Positions 16,295 to 24,233 of a stretch of 61,535 nucleotides of DNA are shown piece after piece. This stretch comes from Candidatus Scalindua rubra. Its GTDB lineage: Bacteria > Planctomycetota > Brocadiia > Brocadiales > Scalinduaceae. The stretch spans positions 1-61,535 of the forward strand of contig MAYW01000008.1 in the NCBI GenBank assembly GCA_001723765.1. The letters are read 5' to 3'. A program made the position numbers and the translations under genes. The notes under the pieces are model-generated. The model ran no database searches. It saw only the letters and a list, made by a program, of their open reading frames with translations, and had not been told where the DNA came from. The first letter of the stretch is position 1. Every line of letters starts with the position of its first letter.

Positions 16295-17601
16295 TCTAGT
16301 TCCTTTAGAGGTTTATCAAGATACATAACTTGAAGGATAGGAGCATCAAAGCCCGCTAACAACATCTCAGTAACAATAAGTATTTTAGGAAAATCTTCTC
16401 CTTTAAATTTTTCTATTGTATCTTTCCTTATATCATCAATTTCTCTCCCTCCATAACGTGCCTTCAAATCAGATACTGATTCAACCAGAATAGGTTTGGT
16501 TTCCCTACCATAAGTCATCACTATCTCTGAATAATCTTCGGGAAGATGCTTATCCAATTCTCTTTTGTAAAGCTCACATGCCGTTCTGCTGCCAGTAACA
16601 ACCATTGCCTTAAACTTTCCATCAATATTCTCCTTAAAGTGCGTCGCTATATCCTCAGCGATTAATTCTATCCTTCGTGGATTTTCAAGAAAAAGTTTTA
16701 TTGGATTTAGTTTTTTCCTTGTCTCCTCATCAACATTATCCCTGATCTCTACAGGAAGTTCTTCAAGTTCAGTTTCTAAAAATGCATTCAACATATCCTT
16801 TTTTAAGTGCCATTCTTTCTCAAGCCTTGGTTGATAAACAATCTTTTTAGTAAATTTGTCCTTAATTGAGTTAGTTATAAAATACCTGTCGAGATAAGGT
16901 TCTTCCGGGGGATAACTGAATTCCAGGAATGTGTCTCTTCCCCTTTTAGATATCGGGGTGCCTGTAAGGGCAAAGAAAAAGGCGTTCTTAAGTATTGCTT
17001 TCATTTGAATTGCAAGTATACCATATTGTGTCCTGTGACCCTCATCCACAAATGCAATAACGTTCTTTCTATTCGCTATGGTTTCTTTCTGTTTAGAAAT
17101 TTCCTCTATTTCCTTCTGCAATTCCTTTAGTTCCTCATACCTGAACTTGTGAATAAGCGTAATAAATATTCCTCTCTTGCCACGATAATCATCATATTTT
17201 AAGACATCTTTAAGCTCTTCTATAGAACCGATAATTTCAGGCACTACAATATCTAAAGAATAAAATTCTTTAGATAGCTGATCCTCCAGTTCAACCCTGT
17301 CAACTATGAAAAAAATTGAGGGATTTGTAAGTTCTTTTTCATAATAAAGTTTATTTGCAGCAAATATCATGGTGAGAGTTTTTCCGCTTCCCTGCCAGTG
17401 CCAGATAAGCCCCTTGTTCTTATCCTCCTCTCCTCTAAGATTTTTTATAACCCTGTTCACAATCTTATTTGCAGCCCTGTATTGCATATATCTTGTTATA
17501 ACCTTTGTGGCTTCACCCATTTCAACTCTGAAGAAAAGATAGCTTTGGATTATATCGAGTAAGATAGGGGCGTATGGCGATACGCCCTTACATGAGAGCA
17601 T
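16279..17601 (-). pseudogene. hsdR: hsdR fragment 2: DEAD-like translocase core
   Basis: This fragment contains the HsdR motor: Walker A 'HWQGSGKTLTMIFAA', motif II 'AFVDEGHRTQYG' (DEGH box), 'ALTGTPISKRGRDTF' (motif III) and 'EMLLAGFDAPILQVMYLDKPL' (motif V). It starts inside a repeat-derived stretch ('LSCKGVSPYAPILL'), where upstream codons in the same frame read 'VDSIIEM'. The original junction with fragment 1 is destroyed by the GC-rich repeat at 17620-17692. The intact protein would hydrolyse ATP and translocate DNA with HsdM and HsdS. Confidence 0.85.
17564..17591. repeat. 28-bp palindromic element in hsdR, copy 3
   Basis: ATAGGGGCGTATGG with arm CGATACGCCCTTAC. It is translated on the minus strand in a different frame from copies 1 and 2 ('CKGVSPYAPI'). 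Confidence 0.8.
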
Positions 17602-17619
17602 TTCGATAATGGAATCGAC

Positions 17620-17692
17620 ACCCCCCTTTACTTCCCTAACAAGGGGGGATGAAGGGGGGTGTTCCCCCCTTGCTAAGGGGGGTTATTTTCCA
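17620..17692. repeat. GC-rich palindromic repeat disrupting hsdR
   Basis: Runs of C and G alternate (ACCCCCCTTTACTTCCC … AAGGGGGGATGAAGGGGGG … CCCCCCTTGCTAAGGGGGG), forming a long imperfect palindrome. It interrupts hsdR between 'VKINEWKI' and 'VDSIIEM' and introduces the stop of fragment 1. Confidence 0.75.
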
Positions 17693-18319
17693 TTCGTTTA
17701 TTTTGACTTCATCCTGCCAGGGCACTATGGGGAAGAATTTAGCGCAGCTTTCAGCAGCGATTCCTATTTGTACATATTTGTAAAGCTCAGGGACTATCTT
17801 TTCATAGTCTTTTATCTGTTTATATGCGTTATACCAATTCTCAGATAGACTCACCGGGTTTTTGCACTCAATATTTACTAGGGGAATACCATTCACATAA
17901 AGCATCAGGTCTGTCCTTATTCTCTCTCTTCCATCATAATTAACCTGTCTTGTCACAATAAAATCATTGTTCTCTACTTTTCTAAAATCAAATAACTGAA
18001 CGTAATTTACTGTTTTTTCCCTTTCAAACTTTATGGGTATACCGAATTTGAAAAAATTTAAAATTTGTTTTGACCCTTCAATACCTGTAACTGTGAGCAT
18101 AAGTTCATTTAATGCCTTATTTTTCTCTTCGTCACTAATATGCACACCTTTGTTCACCCTTTCCAAAGACCTAACTAGATTTGGAATAAGCAGAGGTTCC
18201 TTATAACTATCCCTCTCAAGATTATCAGCAGGGACAAACTTCCAACCTTTTTCTGTAAGCTTCTGAATTAAATAATCTTCAACAATCAGGGATTCGGAAA
18301 ATTTCTTCATACTTAACAT
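17636..18319 (-). pseudogene. hsdR: hsdR fragment 1: N-terminal nuclease domain
   Basis: The HSDR_N domain is present with the PD-(D/E)xK-type core: 'RIRTDLMLYVNGIPLVNIECKNP' (D and ExK residues) and the conserved 'WQDEVKINEWKI' edge. The reading frame then runs into the GC-rich repeat and stops ('PLSKGGTPPFIPPC'). Its ATG (18319) overlaps the stop of the HepT-like fragment (TGATG). Together with fragments 2-4 the gene covers 15191-18319 and is inactivated by one repeat insertion, one base deletion and one nonsense codon. Confidence 0.85.
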
Positions 18320-18444
18320 CAGTCCTTTCCCATATCATCATCCATTTTCCTTAACACTTCTTCCATTAATGACTCAACATTTGGAAGCCGTTTTTTTATA
18401 GATTCAAGAATATCGTCGATATAAAGCCTGTAATCCCGTTTCAT
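18319..18444 (-). pseudogene. HepT-like N-terminal fragment (41 aa)
   Basis: The start 'MKRDYRLYIDDILESIKK' matches the beginning of HepT/DUF86 toxins, but the protein ends after 41 residues, before the RNase Rx4HxY motif. Its ATG overlaps the stop of the upstream nucleotidyltransferase gene (ATGA, 18441-18444), the usual MntA-HepT coupling, and its stop overlaps hsdR. It is most likely a truncated toxin left when hsdR was joined. Confidence 0.6.
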
Positions 18445-18734
18445 ACCATCACCACCTCATTCAATATCCCATCCCTTATTCGATGTTTCAGCGTATCTTT
18501 CATCACCAGGTCAACTTTAATGCCAAGCGCTTCGCTCAGAAATTCCTCAAGTTCTACAAACGTAAATAGGTCAATAGCTTCGTAAAATTCAACCAGGATA
18601 TCTATATCGCTCCTTTTCTTCTGTTCACCTCGAATATAGGAACCGAAAACACCTATCATTTTGATCTTATACTTATCCCTGAGGATAGGCATAATTTTCC
18701 TGATTTTGCTCTTAATTCCTTCAATCTCGCTCAT
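18441..18734 (-). CDS. mntA: MntA-type minimal nucleotidyltransferase antitoxin
   Basis: The 97-residue protein has the NTase signature 'GVFGSYIRGEQKKRSDIDILVEF' (GSx10DxD). Such proteins AMPylate and neutralise the HepT RNase encoded downstream in overlap. Here the partner is only a 41-residue fragment (18319-18444), so the antitoxin may be orphaned. Confidence 0.87.
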   Translation of the reverse strand: MSEIEGIKSKIRKIMPILRDKYKIKMIGVFGSYIRGEQKKRSDIDILVEFYEAIDLFTFVELEEFLSEALGIKVDLVMKDTLKHRIRDGILNEVVMV

Positions 18735-18760
18735 GCAATATCTCCTTTTAAGTTAGAATT

Positions 18761-19162
18761 TTATTGATTCTTTAAAATTAGTGATTTAATTGTCTCAACA
18801 AATTTATTTGCTTGTTTAAGCCATTTTGTTACCGTCTCATTCTCAAAACTAACAAGCTCAATATAATCACCTCTCTGCCGAGCCTCAAACAACTCATCAT
18901 AGAATTGTCCATCTTCGCGGCTTACCAGGCCTGGTTTGACAAAGTGCTTGTGAAATGCTGCCCTAACTCCAGAATGTTTTTGGAAACGCAGTTTCTTCTG
19001 CAGCAAGATTGCAGTTATAATATAAAAACATGCATAATAAATTCGGTTCACGGAGAAAGAAAGGCGACCTGCCTTTAATTCATCCTTTGCTGCGGCAAGT
19101 GAATCTTCAGACTTTTCTAGCCAGTATTGAAGTACCTCCTTTAAATCCTTTTCATCATTCAT
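18761..19162 (-). CDS. HEPN-domain protein of an NT/HEPN pair
   Basis: The 133-residue HEPN protein 'WLEKSEDSLAAAKDELKAGRLSFSVNRIYYACFYIITAIL … QKHSGVRAAFHKHFVKPG' has the paired-helix layout of HEPN partners of nucleotidyltransferases. It overlaps the upstream NTase gene by four bases (ATGA at 19159-19162). The family acts as toxin or as partner of the NTase; no canonical Rx4-6H RNase motif is clear. Confidence 0.85.
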   Translation of the reverse strand: MNDEKDLKEVLQYWLEKSEDSLAAAKDELKAGRLSFSVNRIYYACFYIITAILLQKKLRFQKHSGVRAAFHKHFVKPGLVSREDGQFYDELFEARQRGDYIELVSFENETVTKWLKQANKFVETIKSLILKNQ

Positions 19163-19530
19163 AATGGAACTCCTTCCTCCTCAATAAAGGTATGGATCGG
19201 AAGTAGAGAAAAGCGAGGGCTTTCCCATTCTTTTTCTGCCATTATTAGGGGACTTATGTTTGATTCAAATGCGAGATTTATTTCAAATACTTTGTGAATT
19301 ATCTGACGCCTTGTCTCTTCTGTGACATCACAGGGGAGAACTATTAAAATATCTAAGTCAGATTCTTCATCTGATACTCCTTTTACTTTAGAACCAAATA
19401 TTTTTAATTTTGCATCAGGCCAGGATGATTTAATATCCGTAATTAGATTTGATAGAGCATCTTTTTCAGACTTTGTAAGCTTAAGTCTCTCAAGTCTCTC
19501 AGCTATTGACTCTATCCCTTTTGTTTTCAT
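19159..19530 (-). CDS. Nucleotidyltransferase of the NT/HEPN pair
   Basis: The NTase fold signature is 'KIFGSKVKGVSDEESDLDILIVL' (GS…DxD). I place the start at ATG 19530 (MKTKGIESIAERL), because GGAGG lies 11 bases upstream; the ATG at 19551 is in front of that ribosome site. Overlap with the HEPN gene implies translational coupling, as in known antitoxin-toxin or NT/HEPN modules. Confidence 0.85.
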   Translation of the reverse strand: MKTKGIESIAERLERLKLTKSEKDALSNLITDIKSSWPDAKLKIFGSKVKGVSDEESDLDILIVLPCDVTEETRRQIIHKVFEINLAFESNISPLIMAEKEWESPRFSLLPIHTFIEEEGVPL

Positions 19531-19614
19531 TGTATGCTTTACCTCCAACATTGATAATAAACCGTAATCAGCATGATTTTTATGCCGACTGCTTACCGTT
19601 AACTGTCAACTTAC

Positions 19615-19668
19615 AACTACCCTTTTCTTCCCAGTCAACAAAACATTCATCAAGCCAATCTTTCCTTA
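19615..19668 (-). pseudogene. hsdS 3'-tail fragment A
   Basis: The minus strand reads 'KERLA' stop 'MNVLLTGKKRV', matching the end of hsdS ('KKSLMNDLLTGKRRVKYE'). It lies directly between tumE and the NT/HEPN module. It is a degraded copy, shorter than tails B and C. Confidence 0.65.
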
Positions 19669-19675
19669 ATAAACA

Positions 19676-20011
19676 TTAAAACTCTCTAAGAGATTTTTCT
19701 GGTACATCACTAAGGTTGCTTTCAATAACTTTTTCATCATCTTCATTATGAAAATGATTAGGAAAGGTTTTAATATATTCCCACTTCTTATGAGGGGCGT
19801 TATCGTGCCGATATATCGTTCCATCAATATGTCTTCTTTCCCAGTGGTAGCTAAAACGTTTTTTAAGTTTTAGAGAGAACCATATATCTAAAAAACTGCC
19901 ATCTCTCAATATCACCCTTAACTCATTAATATCAATGATAATCACATCCTTTACTATATAACCGAATTCAACTTCAGCTACTTCTTTTAGTTTATTTACA
20001 TCAACTATCAT
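19676..20011 (-). CDS. tumE: TumE-family toxin (DUF6516)
   Basis: The 111-residue protein carries the TumE pattern 'LRDGSFLDIWFS', 'RFSYHWERRHIDGTIYRHDNAPHKKW' and 'TFPNHFHNE', with the conserved YHW…DNAPH…FPxHxH residues. Its ATG overlaps the stop of the antitoxin gene by one base (TAATG at 20011). It is expected to be inhibited by the TumA-like protein encoded upstream. Confidence 0.8.
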   Translation of the reverse strand: MIVDVNKLKEVAEVEFGYIVKDVIIIDINELRVILRDGSFLDIWFSLKLKKRFSYHWERRHIDGTIYRHDNAPHKKWEYIKTFPNHFHNEDDEKVIESNLSDVPEKSLREF

Positions 20012-20298
20012 TAAAGCGACCCCAACGCCTTTTCTAATTCATCTTTTTTAAACTCAAGGTGATCTAGCCTCTGTAAATCCTGCCATGTATCTTTTTCTTC
20101 AACCTTGCCTTTTCTGTACTTTTCTTCAAACTCTTCAACCGAACGGACACCATATTTTGATGTGATTTTAAAAATATCGGTCTTTATCTCTCTTAGTTTC
20201 TTTTCAAGAAAAGACTTAAGTCCCTCGTGCAAGAGGTCTTCCTTTGATATATTTAACTTTTCAGCCAAATCTTCCAATTCTTTCATTTCTAATTTCAT
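20011..20298 (-). CDS. tumA: TumA-family antitoxin
   Basis: The 95-residue helical protein has a C-terminal toxin-binding segment: 'YGVRSVEEFEEKYRKGKVEEKDTWQDLQRLDHLEFKKDELEKAL'. The 'SVEEFEE…GKVEE…W.D…LE' pattern is that of TumA antitoxins. The N-terminal part ('LAEKLNISKEDLLHEGLKSFLEK') looks like a DNA-binding ribbon/helix region. It is the first gene of the pair, with GGAGG just upstream. Confidence 0.8.
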   Translation of the reverse strand: MKLEMKELEDLAEKLNISKEDLLHEGLKSFLEKKLREIKTDIFKITSKYGVRSVEEFEEKYRKGKVEEKDTWQDLQRLDHLEFKKDELEKALGSL

Positions 20299-20375
20299 CT
20301 TTACCTCCTGTGTTTTAATTTAACAGTATAGGAATTTTCATTTTAAATATTTATAAAACAATAAAATACAATAGT

Positions 20376-20424
20376 TCCCCCTCACCCTCCCCTCTCCCCA
20401 CGTGGGAGAGGGTTAGGTGAGGGG
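20376..20424. repeat. CCCTCACCC-type palindromic repeat, copy 1
   Basis: CCCCCTCACCCTCCCCTCTC … GGGAGAGGGTTAGGTGAGGG folds on itself. A related copy is at 36201-36240. It lies between tumA and hsdS tail B. Confidence 0.65.
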
Positions 20425-20425
20425 A

Positions 20426-20563
20426 TTAATTTAACTTTAATATCTTTTTTCCAGTCAGCAAATCATTCATTAAACTTTTTTTTATTCTTTCAAATTTTCT
20501 CTTCTTCTCTTTTAATAACGCTAGTTTTTTATCTGCTGTGCTCAGGATTTCAGCATTTTATTG
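20426..20563 (-). pseudogene. hsdS 3'-tail fragment B
   Basis: The minus strand reads 'AEILSTADKKLALLKEKKRK', 'FERIKKSLMNDLLTGKKILK', then LN and stop. This is colinear with the last 40 residues of hsdS (ISEILSTVDKKLELLRNKKE…). It starts 11 bases after the Doc fragment ends. Confidence 0.85.
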
Positions 20564-20573
20564 TTTAGTAAAA

Positions 20574-20678
20574 TTATTTTTCTTTCCATGGTTCTGAATG
20601 TTGTTTTATAAAATGAATAATATCCTCAATAACCCGCTCATGAATTATGAGATTTTCTTCCAGAGTAATCCAGTTCAC
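20574..20678 (-). pseudogene. Doc/Fic-type toxin N-terminal remnant (34 aa)
   Basis: A GTG start overlapping the stop of the upstream antitoxin (GTGA) gives 'VNWITLEENLIIHERVIEDI' and then about 14 more residues before TAA. The 'W.TLEE…IHE..IE' opening is that of death-on-curing (Doc) toxins, but the HPFxxGNKR catalytic region is gone. The hsdS tail B follows immediately, suggesting that the toxin was cut off at the tail junction. Family call from a short segment. Confidence 0.5.
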
Positions 20679-20896
20679 TTTGCAAGCCCTTTAAGTGTTT
20701 TACGGTGTTCTTCAATTGAAATATTAGCAAGACGTTCTATACGGGCAAGCCGTTCCCTATCAACCGGTGAAGGTACCAAAATAATATCATTCCCTAACTC
20801 GATAGCCTCATACTGTTTTCCTTCAGGCACTTTTTGAAAGGCGTCCGGCATTATAACTTGCCCTTTTTCTTTGCGTGCTATACCAAGGTATTTCAT
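20675..20896 (-). CDS. Antitoxin-like protein (AbrB/Phd-type partner of Doc remnant)
   Basis: The 73-residue protein 'MKYLGIARKEKGQVIMPDAF … LGNDIILVPSPVDRERLARI' has a beta-rich N-terminus with 'GQVIMP' as in swapped-hairpin AbrB antitoxins and a charged helical C-terminus for toxin binding. GGAGG sits ahead of the start. It overlaps the truncated Doc-like ORF by four bases. Antitoxin role inferred from size, fold and context. Confidence 0.6.
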   Translation of the reverse strand: MKYLGIARKEKGQVIMPDAFQKVPEGKQYEAIELGNDIILVPSPVDRERLARIERLANISIEEHRKTLKGLAK

Positions 20897-20908
20897 TTTA
20901 AACCTCCT

Positions 20909-21045
20909 TCAATTTAACTTTACCCTTTTCTTTCCTGTCAACAAATGATTCATAAGCCCCTTTTTAACCCTTTCAAACCTTTCTTTCTTCTCTCTCAATA
21001 ACTCCATTTTTTTATCTGCTGTGCTTAGGATTTCAGCGTTTTTTG
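20909..21045 (-). pseudogene. hsdS 3'-tail fragment C
   Basis: The minus strand reads 'NAEILSTADKKMELLREKKE', 'RFERVKKGLMNHLLTGKKRV', then KLN and stop (20909-20911). It is colinear with the hsdS C-terminus and ends 12 bases before the AbrB-like antitoxin starts. Confidence 0.85.
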
Positions 21046-21101
21046 TTGTTGTACGACACATTCCGCCCAATGCCTCATTTTTTAAACAACTCCTTTATTA
21101 G

Positions 21102-21328
21102 CTATTCCTTTGTTATTCTTAAGTAGCCACTAATATCATTCAAAATATTATTTAAAGTACCAATCTTAATCTGTTTATGGTCTGGTATAGTAATTTTGTG
21201 TTCTAAACGTTTGAAATTTGAAAGCAATCTTATGTGGCTTCCCTTTTTTCCCTTACTATGTTGTAACCATACATCTTGAGTAGCCTTGCCATTTTCCTAC
21301 CAGAAATATCTCTTGGTATTTTAGGCAT
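21102..21328 (-). pseudogene. hicA: hicA mRNA interferase toxin, frameshifted
   Basis: From ATG 21328 the frame gives 'MPKIPRDISGRKMARLLKMY' and 'GYNIVREK'. A one-base loss in the A-run near 21245 breaks it, and the next frame continues 'KGSHIRLLSNFKRLEHKITI' and 'PDHKQIKIGTLNNILNDISG'. The catalytic His of HicA is in 'GSHIRL'. Without the shift it is a full-length toxin of about 75 residues, encoded after hicB with an eight-base overlap. Confidence 0.85.
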
Positions 21329-21539
21329 ATACAAAAGTCTCCTCTTTAACTATATGCAGGCGAATAACAGTTGGAATATCTTCTTCTTTATCAAAGTGGC
21401 ACTTTAAGGCATCTTTAATATTCTTTTTCAATTCCTCTAAAGAATTTGCTTCGGTAAATATAGATTGTCCGAGTGCTTTTGCTGTATAACCTCCTTCAGT
21501 ATCTTCTTCTACCATAAATATTATCTCTTTTACTTTCAT
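21321..21539 (-). CDS. hicB: HicB-family antitoxin
   Basis: The 72-residue partial-RNase-H fold protein has 'IIFMVEEDTEGGYTAKALGQSIFTEANSLEEL' and 'IKDALKCHF', typical of short HicB antitoxins without a separate DNA-binding domain. GGAGG precedes the ATG. It overlaps the hicA pseudogene by eight bases. Confidence 0.88.
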   Translation of the reverse strand: MKVKEIIFMVEEDTEGGYTAKALGQSIFTEANSLEELKKNIKDALKCHFDKEEDIPTVIRLHIVKEETFVYA

Positions 21540-21653
21540 TTGTTACACCTCCTTAAATGTTAAATATTCAATGTAAGTTCGTGTGCTTTCTTACAGACTT
21601 CCAAATCCTCAAATCTTTTTGTCTTACTCTGTCTACTGTCTACCGTATTCTGT

Positions 21654-22898
21654 CTACTCATATTTCACCCTTCTCTTCCCTGTTAGCAAATCATTCATTA
21701 AACTTTTTTTAATTCTTTCAAATCTCTCCTTCTTATTTCTTAATAACTCCAGTTTTTTATCTACTGTGCTCAATATTTCAGAGATTTTTTGTTGTTCAGG
21801 GAAAGCTGGGAGAGCAAGCCTTAATTTTTCGAATAGTGATTTTTTTATAATAGGTACTGCTGCTGTACCTGAGAATGATTTCAAAAAAGCTGATATTAAG
21901 GAAATTGCATAATAAATATAATGAGAAACGATATTATTAGTTATAATTGCGTTTATTTGTTGATTTGTAATACTTTCTTTAAACGTTAAAGCTACTTTAC
22001 CAATTGTTGATCCTATGCACACGACTAATACTGTATCTTTAGGTAAGACTTTTCCAACTTTTTGTATTCCCTTCGTTGTAATTTTTCTTTCTGTTTCATA
22101 GACAAATTTTGTATCATGAATATCTACTGGAGTAATGAAGGGGATATTCCCATTCCAATACACACTATTCGAAGTTGGTGGCGTCTTTCCTGTGATTACG
22201 TCTCCTAATTTTTCTATTCTAACAACCTCCCACTTCTTCGGTATCTTTCCAATCTCAGTCTCCTTAAACTCCTTATGTCCTATCCCCTTAGTCAGCAACA
22301 CCTGCATCAAGCCTTTTTTCAGCCTGTCTGTTTTTACAATGTTTTCATTTGCTTTCTCAATAGCTTTATCAACTGTAGAAAGAATCTCTGCGATTTTTTG
22401 CTGTTCGGGGAGAGGAGGGAGGGGGAGTTGAAATTTTTCGACTTCCTCTTTTCTAATTGCTTTAAATGTTGACCCCATTGATAATGATTCAAATATCTTG
22501 CTTCCAAACTTAAGAGAGTAAAAAAGGAAAAGATAATTTAACTTGTTTTTCTTTGGTCTAATTGCAGCCAGACCCCTGCCGATACAGAGTCTATATGGTG
22601 TGATATTTACGTCTCCAACAGGTGCTCTCACGGAAAGTAAGACATCATTCCTTTCAGAAAGCTTTGTTGGTTGAGAACATGAAAGTATAGGCGATGGGTA
22701 CATCTCGCCAAATTCTGCATTGCCTTGTAAAAATGGTAATCCTTGTTCTTTGTCGTTGTATGTAGCAGATGGTGGAGATTGTCCCATAATTAAATCAGTA
22801 ATGCTTTCATCTCCAAGACTACACACTTCCCACTCCTTCGGTATCATGCCAATTGGTATTTGTTTACAATTTTCGTGATTTAATCTCTTATATTTCAT
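21654..22898 (-). CDS. hsdS: Type I restriction-modification specificity subunit
   Basis: The 414-residue HsdS has two target-recognition domains in the usual tandem. Half 1 (about 1-200) starts 'IGMIPKEWEVCSLGD' and ends 'PLPPLPEQQKIAEILSTVDK'. Half 2 starts 'IGKIPKKWEVVRIEKLGDVI' and ends 'PEQQKISEILSTVDKKLELL' with the coiled-coil spacer 'FERIKKSLMNDLLTGKRRV'. It sets the DNA sequence recognised by HsdM/HsdR. It is intact, unlike hsdR and hsdM. Three extra copies of its last 20-45 codons lie downstream (tails A-C), and a 5' fragment lies upstream (23439-23528). Confidence 0.94.
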   Translation of the reverse strand: MKYKRLNHENCKQIPIGMIPKEWEVCSLGDESITDLIMGQSPPSATYNDKEQGLPFLQGNAEFGEMYPSPILSCSQPTKLSERNDVLLSVRAPVGDVNITPYRLCIGRGLAAIRPKKNKLNYLFLFYSLKFGSKIFESLSMGSTFKAIRKEEVEKFQLPLPPLPEQQKIAEILSTVDKAIEKANENIVKTDRLKKGLMQVLLTKGIGHKEFKETEIGKIPKKWEVVRIEKLGDVITGKTPPTSNSVYWNGNIPFITPVDIHDTKFVYETERKITTKGIQKVGKVLPKDTVLVVCIGSTIGKVALTFKESITNQQINAIITNNIVSHYIYYAISLISAFLKSFSGTAAVPIIKKSLFEKLRLALPAFPEQQKISEILSTVDKKLELLRNKKERFERIKKSLMNDLLTGKRRVKYE

Positions 22899-23442
22899 GC
22901 TCTAACCCTGCTCGCTTGAAAAGGCGATTCAAAGCACGAGCAGCCATTTGTGCATCACTGGTTAGGAAATATTTACCACCACCCGCTTCATAAGCAATGT
23001 TTAAATACACAATTCCTATAGCACCAGTAGTTTTTTTGGCAAACTCAATCAACCTTTGAACTTCGTCCAAAGAAGTTTTATTTAATTCTTCCACCTCTAT
23101 TGCTTCATGATGTGCAATTTTTTTGTCTCGTAATGATTTAATGGCAAACATTGGTTTCGAATGTTTATTTGGGTCATCAGTGTTTTCTTCAAGAATCTTT
23201 AATGCGACAGGAATACTTCTAATGGGATATCTGCGATTAGGATGCTCATATATTTTGTTCACCGCCAAGATAATTTGTTCTACAAGAATGTCTTGCAAAT
23301 TACCAAACAGATGGCCAAAATTCTCTCTGTTTATTACTTCTGATCTTTTTCCTATCTCATTTAAAAGAGCGAATGCCTGTTCGGCTTTAAAGATATCAAT
23401 AGCCACGCCTTTAGATATAATATCTTTTAGCGTATCTATCAT
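22888..23442 (-). CDS. AbiU2-like HEPN protein
   Basis: The 184-residue helical protein contains 'FGHLFGNLQDILVEQIILAV' and 'NKIYEHPNRRYPIRSIPVAL', which fit the HEPN_AbiU2 family, and 'LRDKKIAHHE' providing the Rx4-6H RNase-type motif. Abortive-infection function is inferred from the family name. It begins inside the stop of a short hsdS 5' fragment and ends 11 bases into the start of hsdS, so it is embedded within the restriction operon. Confidence 0.75.
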   Translation of the reverse strand: MIDTLKDIISKGVAIDIFKAEQAFALLNEIGKRSEVINRENFGHLFGNLQDILVEQIILAVNKIYEHPNRRYPIRSIPVALKILEENTDDPNKHSKPMFAIKSLRDKKIAHHEAIEVEELNKTSLDEVQRLIEFAKKTTGAIGIVYLNIAYEAGGGKYFLTSDAQMAARALNRLFKRAGLEHEI

Positions 23443-23528
23443 GTGACCTCCTGCCTCCGTTTAACACTTTCCCACTCCTTTGGTATCCTTCCTATCTCTG
23501 TTTGCTTAAATTCCAGTTTTCCAGTCAT
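23439..23528 (-). pseudogene. hsdS 5'-end fragment (29 aa)
   Basis: ATG at 23528 gives 'LEFKQTEIGRIPKEWESVK', the standard opening of an HsdS recognition domain (compare 'FKETEIGKIPKKWEVV' inside hsdS). It ends at a TGA that overlaps the AbiU2-like start. It is the 5' remnant of another hsdS. Confidence 0.75.
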
Positions 23529-24233
23529 TTTTATGGCTTTTATTCCCCTATTATATGATTATGAATTTGAATAAGATTTGAACAAACTTAATTGAAGGAA
23601 ATCCGTGATACTTTGACTCTTTTTTGTCATTATGTTCTCGAATGTCCATTCATTTCTGTCTTATATCTTATTACCATTGATAGCTATAAAATGGTAATTT
23701 GCATTACTTAAAATTTTATATAAATTTTCCCCCCGTATAGGAATACCCATGCCCACCTCCCAAAATCGTATGCCTACCTTCCAAAGTACTTGTACAGCGT
23801 ACAGGCCTGCGTGCTGAAGCATTTCAGTGCACAGGTACGAAGGGAAGGTGAAATTCCAACGGGATTTACTTTAAAATATGATAAATTTATGTTTTTTTTG
23901 CATTTGTCTTGTATAGATAATACAAATTCTCATTCCATTATAATCATATATTTTGTAAGGCAAGGCTTCAGCCTTGCAAGTTTCAATATCAAGCAAAGCT
24001 GAGCTCAGCAAAGCTAAAGGTTTGCCCTACGCTATCTGTCCAATAACGTAAACATTCAGTAAAACCACATGTAGGGCAAGACCTTAGCCCTGCTTTATGA
24101 CTTACTAAGGTATATAAAGCAAGCGTGCAATTCATGTGAATTGCCTTATGCTTACCCTTATAATATAATACATTTGCAGATTATGCGAAATCCAGGCTAT
24201 GAACACCAAAGTACAAATTCTTATCATAACGTA
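23529..24233. repeat. Non-coding stretch with imperfect palindromes
   Basis: No gene is supported in these 705 bases. An 80-base imperfect palindrome spans about 23767-23852 (ACCTTCCAAAGTACTTGTAC … GGTACGAAGGGAAGGT). A second group of repeats at about 23959-24092 contains GCAAGGCTTCAGCCTTGC and AAGCTGAGCTCAGC hairpins and two copies of a GTAGGGCAAG-type unit in opposite orientation. These look like dispersed MITE/REP debris separating the MntA/HepT-Fic-hsdM block from the hsdS block. Confidence 0.5.
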
